This document shows positions 1 through 9,599 of a stretch of 64,000 nt of DNA, piece by piece. This DNA is from Begonia masoniana (taxonomy: Eukaryota > Streptophyta > Magnoliopsida > Cucurbitales > Begoniaceae). Under the pieces are notes generated by a model. That model was not told where the DNA came from. It made no database searches and was given only the letters and a program-made list of their open reading frames with translations. The position numbers and the translations under genes were made by a program. How positions within the stretch are numbered: the first letter of the stretch is position 1; each line of letters begins with the position of its first letter. Location: positions 50,371,646 through 50,435,645 of the forward strand of contig CM039508.1 of NCBI GenBank assembly GCA_022432975.1, in the 5' to 3' direction.

Positions 1-2
1 CA

Positions 3-92
3 GAAATTCGTGAAACTGGAGAGTATGTTGCTGAGCTGAAACTGCATCCAGAAGTAGTTGCTCAAGTAAAGTTAAATGTTTTTGCTAACTGA
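3..92 (+). CDS. RPL9: Plastid ribosomal protein L9 (bL9c), C-terminal end only
   Basis: The window opens inside an open frame of 29 codons ending in TGA at 90-92. The peptide begins EIRETGEYVAELKLHPEV and ends KLNVFAN. This is the C-terminal domain of bacterial-type L9, with the conserved 'I.E.G.Y.A.LKLHPEV' pattern, and the NVFAN ending fits the nuclear-encoded chloroplast form as I remember it. L9 binds 23S rRNA at the base of the L1 stalk in the large subunit of the 70S ribosome. The rest of the gene, including the transit peptide, lies before the window. The piece is short, so the call rests on a motif match alone; a mitochondrial L9 cannot be fully excluded. Confidence 0.72.
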   Translation, partial: EIRETGEYVAELKLHPEVVAQVKLNVFAN

Positions 93-1578
93 TCGCCTAC
101 TACGAAGCTCGATCTTTCAATGCACGATTCTTTCGGAACTTGCACTATCGTAAGGTACTAAATCCTCTCTTGCATAAGGGTGTCATCTTAAACAGCCTGA
201 GATAGGGAATTTTTTTCAAAATCAGGTTTTAGGGAGCTTGCATATTTCACTTTTTCTCAAGTTTAAGTACTGCCATTAATGCTTAGACTCCAGCTCCTGT
301 TGCCACCAGTGTCATATTCAAAAATAAAACTTAACAGATTTTTAATTTCTTCTTCAAAATCAAAGGAAAGCCAGAAGGTACTGGCAAACCAACGACGAAG
401 CCGTGGCTTGATTTAGTTGAAAAATAGGATTTTTCGAAACCCCACTTTCTCATCACTTCCAATTTAATAAATGCAGGAAGCTCACATTAACTATGGACTT
501 CATGGAAGAATTCATGGGTGTAAACAGGTTTGTTTGTAATACTTTGTTGACTGTATTAATGGTGAAATCTCTTTCTGGCGAACATCAGTAATTCCTTGAT
601 TAAATCAGGTTTGTAAGTTTGCATTGTTTTTATTTGATCAAATTCACTGAGTAAAGAAGATCTAGAGAGAGAGAGAGAGAACATCATTAGAACTATACCG
701 GGTACCTACCACCCATACTTTCCCCATTGACAAGTAGCCATGATATGAACATGTGAAAGCTATGTTTTGATACCTAATATCTACACCCAAAGAAAAGTAG
801 AAGCTTTAGTTGAGTTTAGTTTTGCACTAACAATGGCTGGCTGAAATATTTTATATATGCTTTTCTTGGTCACTAGCCAAAACTGTATTTCTACTGTTCA
901 AATAGGTGACTATATAGTGTATTCTACTGTATTTCTACTGTTTGTATGAATGTATGCATACGCATATCTATGCGAAACAACGGACTGTATTTAGCTACAG
1001 TTAATATTTCATGGTTGGCTGTTTGATTGCTGGCTTTGAGTGGTAATATTTGGGAAAAATAGAGAGATATTTGGATTAGCTATGATTAAAGTTATGATTA
1101 GTTGAGTGGCCGATTAGGCTTTAAAGGTTCGTGTTGAGATTTATCGTGCCAAATTAGACGTAACTAGTTCAAAATGTATTTGAGTTATACGCGTTTGGTT
1201 GCCGAGAAAACAAGGGAAAAGGACGGAAAAAAGAAGATAGCTAACTGGATAGTGATTTCTGTTGTTTGGTAGCCATTGCTAGCCACGATGACGGATAACA
1301 GTGGAAGTGTGAGTCGAAACCATATGAACCGGAGATAAGTTCAAGCTTAAATTTTTTTTGGTGGCAGGGACGCCATTAGAGAGAGATCCACCGAGCTGGT
1401 TGAGTTGGATAATATCAGGCTTAACCCATCTCTCTCTCTCTCTCTAGTGGGTCGTTTGATTAGTTCGAGGAAAATTGAAGTTTCTCTGTAATTGTCACTC
1501 AATCTGAACCGGTTCGCAGAATCGGTAGCTATGAATTATTTGTAATCAAAATACCAACTGTAATAATTAAAAATGGAT
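93..1578. other. Intergenic stretch, no gene seen
   Basis: This is the 3' flank of the L9 gene followed by AT-rich spacer. I see no supported coding region. It holds a short GA microsatellite near 665-680 and a CT run near 1429-1445. Confidence 0.6.
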
Positions 1579-2301
1579 TCAGTAATGGCAGTCAACCAAA
1601 GCAGGGGTGGAGAAGACGAGTGATTGTTGACTTTGGACGAATTGAAACTTGGACTCCCGGAAATCTTCCTCCGGCGCCGGCAGGTTTAAGTCTAACTGTA
1701 GAATATTTCTCTGCTTTATTTCCATCCCTACACTTTCTTGACTGCCGTACGAACGACTTCCTCCCCTGGAAAAAGCTCTGTGCCTCCTCATATGGCCGCC
1801 CAGCGCTTGCCCAGACGCGAACTCTAATCCACAAATCGAACACTCGTGAAGTTTGCCTTTGTTAATCGACAAACCCTTTGACGAAGAAGGCGGGCTATAA
1901 CTATTCTTGTTGAATTCCAGTGGCTCGATGAAACTAAAAGCTTTCTTGTCCTCTCCCATGGCTGTTTGCTTCGGTCTTTTGTGGCTAGCACGATGGCCAC
2001 CGAGAGACTGAAACGAAGGGAAAGCTCTGTTGCACGTCTTGCATTCGTAGACAGAAAGACCGGACCCATCGTCGTGTCTTTCGAGCTGTGTCGAGCTGTG
2101 GCCTTGAGCTAAGAGAATCAAGCAATTAGCCATGGCTTCTTCTTCTTCTTTCTCTGCAGAAACAGTCGCAGAAGAAAGCGAACCAGAATCTTCTTTTCCT
2201 TCATCGTAATCCTCGCTGCCCGATGAAGACATCGAAGCCGCATAGCCGAAGAAGCTCGAAAGCCTCAGCCTTGTAGATCTCTTACCTCTCGCAACCTCCA
2301 T
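1579..2301 (-). CDS. Two-finger C2H2 zinc finger repressor, ZAT type
   Basis: Intronless gene of 240 residues. The frame stays open 66 bases upstream of 2301, but 2301 holds the first ATG and lies downstream of a TATA-like box, so I start there. In order: a basic N-terminus (KRSTRLR, residues 8-14), an acidic Ser/Glu stretch, an L-box (EEAMANCLILLAQG, about 54-67), finger 1 (C87, C90, H103, H107, with QSLGGH in place of the usual QALGGH), finger 2 (C154, C157, H170, H174, with QALGGH), and an EAR repression motif LDLNLP at 203-208. This is the C1-2i class of plant Cys2/His2 factors (ZAT5/ZAT10/ZAT11-like), nuclear repressors often induced by stress. Single-exon structure and length fit the family. 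I cannot assign the exact paralogue. Confidence 0.9.
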   Translation of the reverse strand: MEVARGKRSTRLRLSSFFGYAASMSSSGSEDYDEGKEDSGSLSSATVSAEKEEEEAMANCLILLAQGHSSTQLERHDDGSGLSVYECKTCNRAFPSFQSLGGHRASHKRPKQTAMGEDKKAFSFIEPLEFNKNSYSPPSSSKGLSINKGKLHECSICGLEFASGQALGGHMRRHRAFSRGGSRSYGSQESVGMEIKQRNILQLDLNLPAPEEDFRESKFQFVQSQQSLVFSTPALVDCHY

Positions 2302-2376
2302 AGAATCAAACAAAACTTGAAAAAAGAAAGGGATGATCTTGCAGAAAGATGTGAATGGTAGTGACAAGTGATGTTC

Positions 2377-2383
2377 ATATATA
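2377..2383 (-). promoter_or_regulatory. TATA box of the C2H2 gene
   Basis: TATATAT on the minus strand, 76-82 bases upstream of the ATG at 2301. It predicts transcription starting near 2345-2350 and a leader of roughly 45-50 bases, which supports the 2301 start over any upstream non-ATG extension. Confidence 0.5.
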
Positions 2384-2401
2384 GAGATCGTTCAAAATTA
2401 A

Positions 2402-3069
2402 GAAGTGGGTGCTTTGCAATTTCAATGGAGGTTAAAAGCCGGCCAACCATGGACGATTACACTAAGAAAAGACTTATCTGTTGCCACCCAATTCTTCCTC
2501 CATTGCCAACCTTCAAAGTGTCTATTAACTAAGAAAAAGTTTCGTCCTTTCTCTCTCTCTACGTAGTTAAATGTCTAATCCACTCAAACACATTCATATT
2601 TCAAAGAGTATACGTCTCTTTTATATCATCCTTATACATGTATCTACCGAGGAATGTACGTGGTTCGGAGCCATGGCCGGCAAAAGGAAATGATGGATTA
2701 GTAGAATATACAGTGATTTATGGATTGTTTTTAAATATGAATTCAACGATCCTTCTTCTTTGACTGCCGTATTGATTTTATTCATCACGACGAATTTTCG
2801 TGTCTCTACCAGCAGTTTAGTACAATATTGTCCACTTTGTTTCGAAACTCGTACAGTTTTCATCTTAGATTTGAAATTAAAATACATCGTATCAATCAGA
2901 GATGACGTGCTACATGTATAACGTTTCACAATGTCATAATTTTTCAACAGGGTCATTGCCACGTCACTTGATCTTGACACAACGACAGACAAAATCTGAT
3001 TTCAATTCGACTGACTTCATTTAGTCAAACGAGCATAAAATGAAAGTAATCTCTCGAGTGAAGCAAATG
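2402..3069. other. Spacer between the zinc finger gene and FIT, with a repeat fragment
   Basis: No gene seen. About 2815-2930 resembles a decayed minus-strand copy of the dispersed GGACAATATT repeat family described at 21930. It shares the words TAGTACAATATTGTCC and AAATACAT in the same order. Confidence 0.4.
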
Positions 3070-4904
3070 CTACAAGTTGGGGAAAGGTTGTTTAAATTCA
3101 AATCCTTGGTTCAGAAGAGCTCCCGTCAACCAAACCTTCAAACTTGGCAAGTGCATCTCCTGCTCACAATCTTTCACCACCTGCAAATTTATATTTACAA
3201 GTCTATTCATATAACAATATATAGAGTAATGTAAAAATCTTAACACTAAATACGGGTCCGACCTTGTGGCTGTCCGTTTTATGAAAGCAAGGACAACCCA
3301 AGATTCTGTTGATTGTGAGGCTAACACGTACCAGTGGTGGTGCTCAATCCCACATCAATTGGAAGAGTAAAATTTGAATGATTTATAAGTAGAGCTCTCA
3401 TATTTACCTAGTACGTGCGAACTTAGACTCAAAACGGACAATATTACGCTGAGAGCATAACGAGACTCCGCATCAAACCACGATGCTAAAAAAACATAAT
3501 AAATGAAGAAAAAAAAGGGTTTCTTACGTTGAGAGTTGCAGTCAAAACAAATGTTTGAGTCTGAGTCGCCAAATTTGAGCACTGAACATTAAAGCCCCTC
3601 ATAGATTCAACAACTTTGTAAAGAGACCTGGCTACTCCATCTCCTCTCTCGCATACTATCCTCAAGTAAAACCCTCTTTCCTCGACCTGAAAAATATCCA
3701 TCTGCAGACGCATTTGCAGTGATTAATGGAGACGAAGAGCTGATCTGGGTAAAATAAAGTAGCCAAAATGGAGTTAACCTGAGTGATTTTCTTTGGAACC
3801 AAACTGGTAGAACGAGGAATCCGACTGAATCTTTTCAGGGTTTTGAGCCTACTCCTCCATAGCCTTCTGCTCTTCCAATCGTTTCTTCTATGCTCTTTAT
3901 CTCAGCCTTGAGTTTTTTGGCCTGCATTTGCAGCTCTTGCACGTATAATACAGCATCTCCAACAATGGAGGCTTTATCCATCTGCCAAAATTCCCCGACA
4001 GGATTCTTAAACATAATCGAAAAGTAGAGACACTTATCTGGTATTTTAATTTTTTTTTTGAAGTTCATATCATAATAATATAATGTTGCCTCCATAGTCA
4101 ACTACTTGATCTTTCTTTATATATAATGGGATTGGATAATCTATTCACTGCTCATAAAATATTACATAACAACGCCACTATAAATGTGTGAACTTCCAAC
4201 TGTCACATCCCTGACGTTGATCGTTTAACCTGGCATTTCTGTTAGGCCTTCTCCCGGGTCGTGACACCAACCATTCAATCTAAACTTAAGCGAACAAATT
4301 TTTTTTTTTTTTCTAGATAAAGATGAGAACTTTACGTACAAAGCACTTAAATTTTATTTTCTCAAACCGACGTGGATTAACTCACAAAATTTTCTAATGA
4401 GGACGATAAAACGAGAAGATGAAGTAAAAGAGAGAATACCTTGGTTATGTTTGGAACCAATGAACGCAGTGCATAAAGCTTCTCTTTCATCCTCCCTCTT
4501 CTTCGTCTCTCTGAAATCAAAGTTCTCGATCTGTCGGCCCCCTTCGCCGTCGTTTCATTCTTCACTGTCGTAGTCGTAGCAGAAGAATCCTCCTCATCAT
4601 TCTCATCATCTTCTTCCCCTCCCTTGATCACTTCTCCATCATCAAATCTCTCCAATCTGTTAAACATCATAAAGTCTTGGCCGTCTGATCTAGGAACGCC
4701 ATTGAAATCCAAGATATCTCCTGGGTTCGACGGACCAAACTGATCATCTGCAAAACACCCATCATAAACTGGGTTTTCGTTTTCTCCTCTGATTAGATCG
4801 ACAAACTGGTCGAAGTTAGGACTGGCTATGAAATCATGCAGCTCCAAATCAAAGCCTTGGAGCTGCATTAGTGGGTTTGCAGAAGCTTCGAACTGATTAA
4901 ACAT
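3070..4904 (-). CDS. FIT: FIT/FER-type bHLH iron-deficiency transcription factor, exon 2 frame broken
   Basis: Exons (minus strand) 4904-4440, 3981-3779, 3701-3528 and 3180-3070, all with GT-AG borders; about 317 residues expected, against 318 in Arabidopsis FIT as I recall it. Exon 1 carries DLELHDF and NFDQFVDLIRGENE, an acidic linker and the basic region plus helix 1 (SERRRRGRMKEKLYALRSL, within residues 124-155). Exon 2 carries helix 2 (MDKASIVGDAVLYVQELQ). Exons 3-4 carry the ACT-like C-terminus (MDIFQVEERGFY; LTGALLNQGFEF). FIT and tomato FER activate IRT1, FRO2 and related genes for root iron uptake, in dimers with group Ib bHLH proteins. Anomaly: exon 2 with the CAG|GTTAAC donor is 203 nt, so the frame does not carry through and meets TGA at 3835-3837. 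A donor GGA|GTAGGC at 3853/3852 would restore the frame with a shorter linker (see findings). Family identity is very clear; function at this locus is uncertain. Confidence 0.9.
3290..3480 (+). repeat. Copy of the dispersed GGACAATATT repeat in FIT intron 3
   Basis: It shares an ordered set of words with the copy at 21930-22170: AAGATTCTGTTGATTGTGA, CACGTACCAGTGG, CAATCCCACATC, GGAAGAGT, TTTATAAGTAGAGCTC, ACCTAGTACG, CTCAAAACGGACAATATTA. The TATA-like TTTATAAGTAGAG and the retroelement-leader look suggest a solo LTR or TRIM, but I did not find clean ends. Confidence 0.6.
4201..4266. mobile_element. 66-bp palindromic mini-insertion in FIT intron 1
   Basis: It begins TGTCACATCCC and ends GGGTCGTGACA and is flanked on both sides by CCAAC (4196-4200 and 4267-4271), an exact 5-bp target-site duplication. 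The outer bases form an inverted repeat. The core (GATCGTTTAACCTGGC, TTTCTGTTAGGCC) matches one arm of the larger palindromic element at 31897-32765. The TG...CA ends and 5-bp TSD are those of an LTR-retroelement integrase product. It is far too short to be a normal solo LTR. Confidence 0.75.
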
Positions 4905-4939
4905 GGCTATTTTTGCTGTATGAAAGCCACAGAGGATGG

Positions 4940-4947
4940 TATATATA
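4940..4947 (-). promoter_or_regulatory. TATA box upstream of FIT
   Basis: TATATATA on the minus strand, 36-43 bases from the ATG at 4904. This gives a very short predicted leader if 4904 is the start. The next in-frame ATG at 4868 (MQLQGFDLELH) is a possible alternative start. Confidence 0.4.
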
Positions 4948-5275
4948 CATAAATACATGGGAGGAAACAAACAAAAAGTTGTGTGTGAAAGGAATCAAAA
5001 GGAGCATTTATGACGTTGAGAAGCTAATTATTACATTATTTTAACACTTACGAATAATTAAAAATAATTTTAAGTTACCAAAGCTAAGTTTGAATTGATA
5101 GTTCAATTTGGGTTAAATGTAATTATATCCTATAGTTCGGAGTGGTTATTAATCCTCAAACAATTATTATTTGCAATGTAAAATTCAATCTTTCAACTGT
5201 TATCGATTTAGATTTAGTCATTATTTTACCGGTTAGATTCACCATTTGTTGCACATATGATGGTAAAAATGATGT

Positions 5276-5695
5276 TGTAACGATCCTTTTTCCTAGTAAG
5301 ATATTGTCCGCTCTGGGGAATTGGGCTGCAGCCCAATATCCTCCCCTCACAGCTTTGTTTGGCGATGACTTCCTAGTCGGTCACCCAACCTAATACTACT
5401 CTCGCCGAAGCACTTTTAACTTTAGAGTTCTTATGGGATCCGTTGTCAATTGTGCTCCAAAACGCATCTTGCTATTTTAAGAGGGTCTCTTTACATATGT
5501 TTCATTTCTACATACTTCCCCAAGCGATGTGGGATTGTGACGACCCTCCTTTTTACGTCTGAACTCTCTGACCCAAGTCCAACCTGGGATTCGCGGAGTT
5601 TTAACCCAGCACGTCACCCTCCGACCCAAGTTCCACTCGGGATTCGCAGAGCACTGGGTAGTTCCTCCTCATACGTGTCCATTCGGGTCATCACA
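5276..5695 (-). mobile_element. Solo LTR of a Cassandra TRIM retrotransposon
   Basis: A 420-bp LTR in minus orientation (starts TGTGATGACCCG, ends GATCGTTACA on that strand). It is bounded by perfect 5-bp duplications GATGT at 5271-5275 and 5696-5700. It matches the LTRs of the composite Cassandra at 45671-59756. Cassandra elements are short non-autonomous LTR elements whose LTRs carry a 5S rRNA-derived Pol III promoter; the 5S domain is visible here. A second LTR and an internal part are missing, so it arose by LTR-LTR recombination. Confidence 0.88.
5367..5456 (-). other. 5S-rRNA-like domain inside the Cassandra LTR
   Basis: On the minus strand it reads GGATCCCATAAGAACTC, then AAGTTAAAAGTGCTTCG (A-box region), GCGAGAGTAGTATTAGG (intermediate element) and TTGGGTGACC (C-box). 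This follows plant 5S rRNA from about base 30 to 110 with scattered changes. It is not a functional 5S gene: the ends are missing and the stem bases have drifted. Confidence 0.85.
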
Positions 5696-5700
5696 GATGT

Positions 5701-7995
5701 TTTACCAAAAATAATTACGAGTATTACCAATAATAAAGTTGCATTAGTCCCCTAAATCTACAACTCAATCTCGAAGTTGTAAATCCATTGGAAAATAAAA
5801 AGCAAGCGTTGGTTCCCATCTTTCTTTAGTTGTTATTATCATTCCTTTTACACTAGATACAAAAAATTTGGAGTTTGCGTATTTAAATGTCAAGTTATTA
5901 TATTGGATAATTATTAAATAAAGCATGGTCTAAATTCATTGCATGCAAATTAAAAAAGTAATTAGGAAGTCTACCACTTAAAATAATTAAAGAATATTAC
6001 TAGCTATTAAAAGGACTCAAACTTATCTCATGTGTAGCTATTTGCGGTACATGAATAACATTAATTAAAGTATTTTTAGTTGTATTTTCTTAAAAAAAAT
6101 ATATTAAAAAAATGTTCTCGTTTTTGGACACAATTTCAATTATTTTACAGCTATTTTTAACTATAATTAGTCTAGTAACAAAATAATAGTATTGTAACGA
6201 TAATTAACGTATGATACGTGATTTATTTTCTAAAATTATGATGAAATTTTAACATGTAATATATTGTTGAAAATCGAACGCTAATCATAACAAGAAACGT
6301 AGAAAACAAATGATTTTGAGATTTACGATGCAAAAATAGTGACTCCATAAAAAATTAAAAATTCACTATTGTAACAACATACTCCCTTCACTGGTCTTTT
6401 TTCTGTGCGGATGCACCGTCATCTGGGTCTGGATCCAGTATACGGATCAGTCGTCACTCATGATCTTCTCCCCTGAGAAAGAAAGTTTTTGCCTCTTCAG
6501 TTATTTGAACCCTGGCCTCCAGGTCTTGACTAAGAGTTCTCCATCACTGGTACCACTACTATGATCAAAATCAAGATATAAAGAGTTTTGTGACTCAACT
6601 ATCAATATATAAAAAAATAACAAAATGTAATATTGAATATCAGTTCAACCTGAAATAGAATTTAGGTAACACCAAACTTTAACATATATCTTATCATTTT
6701 TCTTTTTTCATTAATGTTGTGAATTTGAAATATTAAATACTTATAGATAGATTGACTTAATACGCAATCAATTACATCAAAACATAATATTGTAACGTCG
6801 TTAATCTCAACTACAAGACATCATATATTAAGCTTAAAAAATGGAGAAATTTACGGAAAATTCTCTCGAAATTACGAAGACTTTTCAATTAATACGTAGT
6901 TTTACTTTTAATACTTTATATTATATCATACTGCAGTTTTCGTCCCTTGACTACACATATTTAATTTGTTTATTAGTAAGATTCCATCTACACGACATTA
7001 GTAGTATCCAACTTTACTTAATTAATATTCACGAATACATATTTACTTAAAACCATATAATAGTTTTAATGCGTGACATAGGGGGATTATTTTATGTGTA
7101 TTGTGCGTGACATAGCTTGTTCATGCGAGGGCTGGCGATCTCCACAGTGCTGACACGTGCCGCTGTCATTGTCATTTGGTTAATCAGACATTTATTAATG
7201 GATAATGTTTAATTACTTCATGCTTGACACGTGCCAGCTGAATGGTTTGCTAAACAAGGAGTGGGCTAGTCCAATAAAAGTGGGCCTATGACTGGGCCCA
7301 ACAAGGGTGGGTGGGCCAACGTCCGATGTGATAGTTCGAACGAGAAGCTTGGTCAAAGGGTTACTGTGAAGCAGCCATTGAATACTTTCTTAGACAAAGG
7401 ATTTGCCGTGTGGACCACGATGAACACCATTCACTGCGTGTTTGGAGCCAAAAATGGTCGTTTTTCCTTGCCCATGAATTAACATGCATTGTGCCGAAAA
7501 AATGTCCCGCTGTTTTCCGACAAGGACCACTATCAGAGTTTGATGACCGAATTCTTTTTTAGTCCGACCGATAGGGACTGATCTTCTCTGCACTGCGCCT
7601 AGAAGCCTGTGGAGTTTTTCAACAACGATCACCGTTAAAGTTTAGTGATCTAAATCTATAAACTCAAATTTTCTTATTTTCTTTTTCAGTTTCGCGTTCA
7701 ATTTTAACGACCATCGTAAAAATTCTCGATTATAATAATGAATAAAGAGGAAGAAAATTAGAAACATAATATAAATCAAGCTTTCATTATAATTAATATA
7801 ATTAGCCAGGAAGGCTTTTGGAATACAATCACACAAGTAGCAGATCCCGGTCCTGATTTGTGGGACCCGCTCGCTCCGACAAGAAGTGGCTGCTTTGGCC
7901 TTCTGGTCGTCGTCTACACTCTACTACCCCCATCTCCACTTCTTCAACTACTCCACACCCATAAACCCTAATTTTCTCTCTCTTTCTCTCTCTCT
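5701..7995. other. AT-rich spacer, no gene seen
   Basis: No supported reading frame. It contains a possible SINE (6375-6562) and near 7963-7971 an AAACCCTAA telo-box followed by a CT-rich tract, which looks like the promoter and leader of a plus-strand transcript that leads only into the duplicated segment at 7996. Confidence 0.5.
6375..6562 (-). repeat. Possible tRNA-derived SINE
   Basis: On the minus strand AGTGGTACCAGTGATGG is followed about 40 bases later by CCAGGGTTCAAATAAC. Spacing and wording resemble the A and B boxes of Pol III SINEs. It is more GC-rich than its surroundings. I found no second copy and no clear target duplication, so this is tentative. Confidence 0.28.
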
Positions 7996-8433
7996 AAAAC
8001 ACTCGCACTCGCACACGAACGATCACTGAGCTTCGCTCTGGAGTGAAAAGCTTCGAAGTCCACGGGAAATGGCAGAAAAAGCAACCTCATTTTCAGATTT
8101 GAGGGAAAATTAAGACGAAAACTCTGTACAAATGCTAAATTAGTCGCAGTTTCACATAGCCAACCTTCAATTGCAGAATAATTGAATTAAGGTCGTGGAA
8201 AACACTCGCACTCGCACACGAACGATCACTGAGCTTCGCTCTGGAGTGAAAAGCTTCGAAGTCCACGGAAATGGCAGAAAAAGCAACCTCATTTTCATAT
8301 TCTGAGGGAAAAAAGCTCTAATTTTTAACTTAGTTTGACGCTACTTAAGACGAAAACTCTGTACAAATGCTAAATTAGTCGCAGTTTCACATAGCCAACC
8401 TTCAATTGCAGAATAATTGAATTAAGGTCGTGG
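7996..8433 (+). repeat. Two-copy tandem duplication of leader-like sequence (203 and 235 bp)
   Basis: Copy 1 is 7996-8198 and copy 2 is 8199-8433, each starting AAAACACTCGCACTCGCACA and ending GGTCGTGG. Copy 2 has about 32 extra bases near 8310-8345. Each copy carries an ATG in the same context: 8069 opens a 14-residue frame (MAEKATSFSDLREN) and 8271 a 16-residue frame (MAEKATSFSYSEGKKL). Upstream lie a telo-box and a CT-rich tract typical of a plant 5' leader. Best read as the duplicated first part of a plus-strand gene whose body is absent; it abuts the 3' end of the convergent DUF1635 gene. Confidence 0.75.
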
Positions 8434-8453
8434 ATCTATGTAGATTAATCCAG

Positions 8454-9279
8454 TCAGTGGAGGAGCGAAATCCTCTGAAACTTGGTTTCAGAAGGAGAAT
8501 CGAAAGTTTCTGTGGCGACCCTTTTCTTGATTCTGGCATTGATGGTACTCGGAGAACTTTCGTTGATGATTTGAGAAGGAATGGTTACAGGAGGAATTTG
8601 GAAGGACTCTAAGGGCGGAGGAGGGTGTCTCCATTGAGGAAGAGGTCCGGCCAAAAGCAGAGTCTGCAGAAGAGGACCAGCTTTCATTACTGCCTGTAAA
8701 AGCTGACCCTTTTCCGGCAATGGCTTCTCCTGCAGAAACTCGAAATTCTCGACGGCCATTCCGGGTGGAAGTTGTTGCAGAGGTGGGTTTGTGTCAATTG
8801 TTGGAGAAGAGACGATGCTTTCTTCGCAGTCTGAAGAAGAGAAGCCATTGTTAGACTCAACTCCTCTTCGTGGTTCATCTTCTACACTCGAAATTGCAGA
8901 AAGAGGAGCATTATTCTGTTGCAGAAGAAGTTTTTCGACTAGAAATCTTTGATACTTTTCGTTAGCTTCGTCCCTTTCTCTGATAATTTGCTTGAGCAAG
9001 TTTTTCAGATGATTTATCTGTTCATCCCTATCTCTTAGCTCCTCCTGAACTGCAAATCTCGTCTGCTCTAGCTCTATAGTAGTGCATAACAGAGAATGCC
9101 TCAGCTCCTCCATACTCTGCAAAAATCAAAATAAACAGAGACAAAAATCAGACTTTATGAGGAAATAAATCGACCCAATTAAGACAAACGCAGAGAAAAC
9201 AGGGCTGAGTCATTCAAGAACTCACCTTTTCTTGGAAGAAGCAAGCCCAGGTTAGAAGAGGGTTATGCTGGTTTTCCAT
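8454..9279 (-). CDS. DUF1635 family coiled-coil protein
   Basis: Two exons (9279-9226 and 9116-8454), joined in phase 0 across a 109-base GT-AG intron; 238 residues. Exon 1 encodes MENQHNPLLTWACFFQEK and exon 2 starts SMEELRHSLLCTTIELEQ. The region from about 20 to 85 is a charged coiled coil (VQEELRDRDEQINHLKNLL, RERDEANEKYQRF) typical of the plant DUF1635 family, followed by a Ser/Pro-rich tail with no domain I recognise. The exon split before 'SMEEL' fits the family as I remember it. Biochemical function is unknown. A TATAA on the minus strand near 9350-9354 would give a leader of about 45 bases. The 3' end converges on the duplicated segment at 7996-8433. Confidence 0.82.
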
Positions 9280-9442
9280 GGTTCTAGAGAGAGAGAGATA
9301 GAGATTAGAGAGAGAAAGAGAATGGTGGATTATGAAGTAGGTCGCTCGTTATAAGGAAGTATGAAGTTTGTGATTTGCTCTCTAAGTCTCATTCTCACTG
9401 TGGATTGGACAAAAGCACAAAAGGTCAAAAAGCTCATGACTC

Positions 9443-9446
<4 letters not shown>

Positions 9447-9473
<27 letters not shown>

Positions 9474-9474
9474 A
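9447..9474 (+). repeat. CT microsatellite
   Basis: A run of about 14 CT units in the upstream region of the DUF1635 gene. Confidence 0.85.
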
Positions 9475-9599
9475 AAAGCCATTTGTACTGAGTGTGTGTC
9501 ACTATTTGAAGAAGAAACCAGGGCGGGGAATCTGACTTCAGCGGCAAAAGCGGGCGGGAAGAAACTGTCCAACGGCAATCCGCCACGATGAAGAATCCA

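Noticed and set aside
2621..2992. 123-codon minus-strand frame downstream of FIT
   Set aside because: It overlaps a decayed copy of the dispersed repeat and has no recognisable features.
5367..5456. Functional 5S rRNA gene
   Set aside because: Only the central 5S region is present, with drifted stem bases, and it sits inside an LTR with TSDs.
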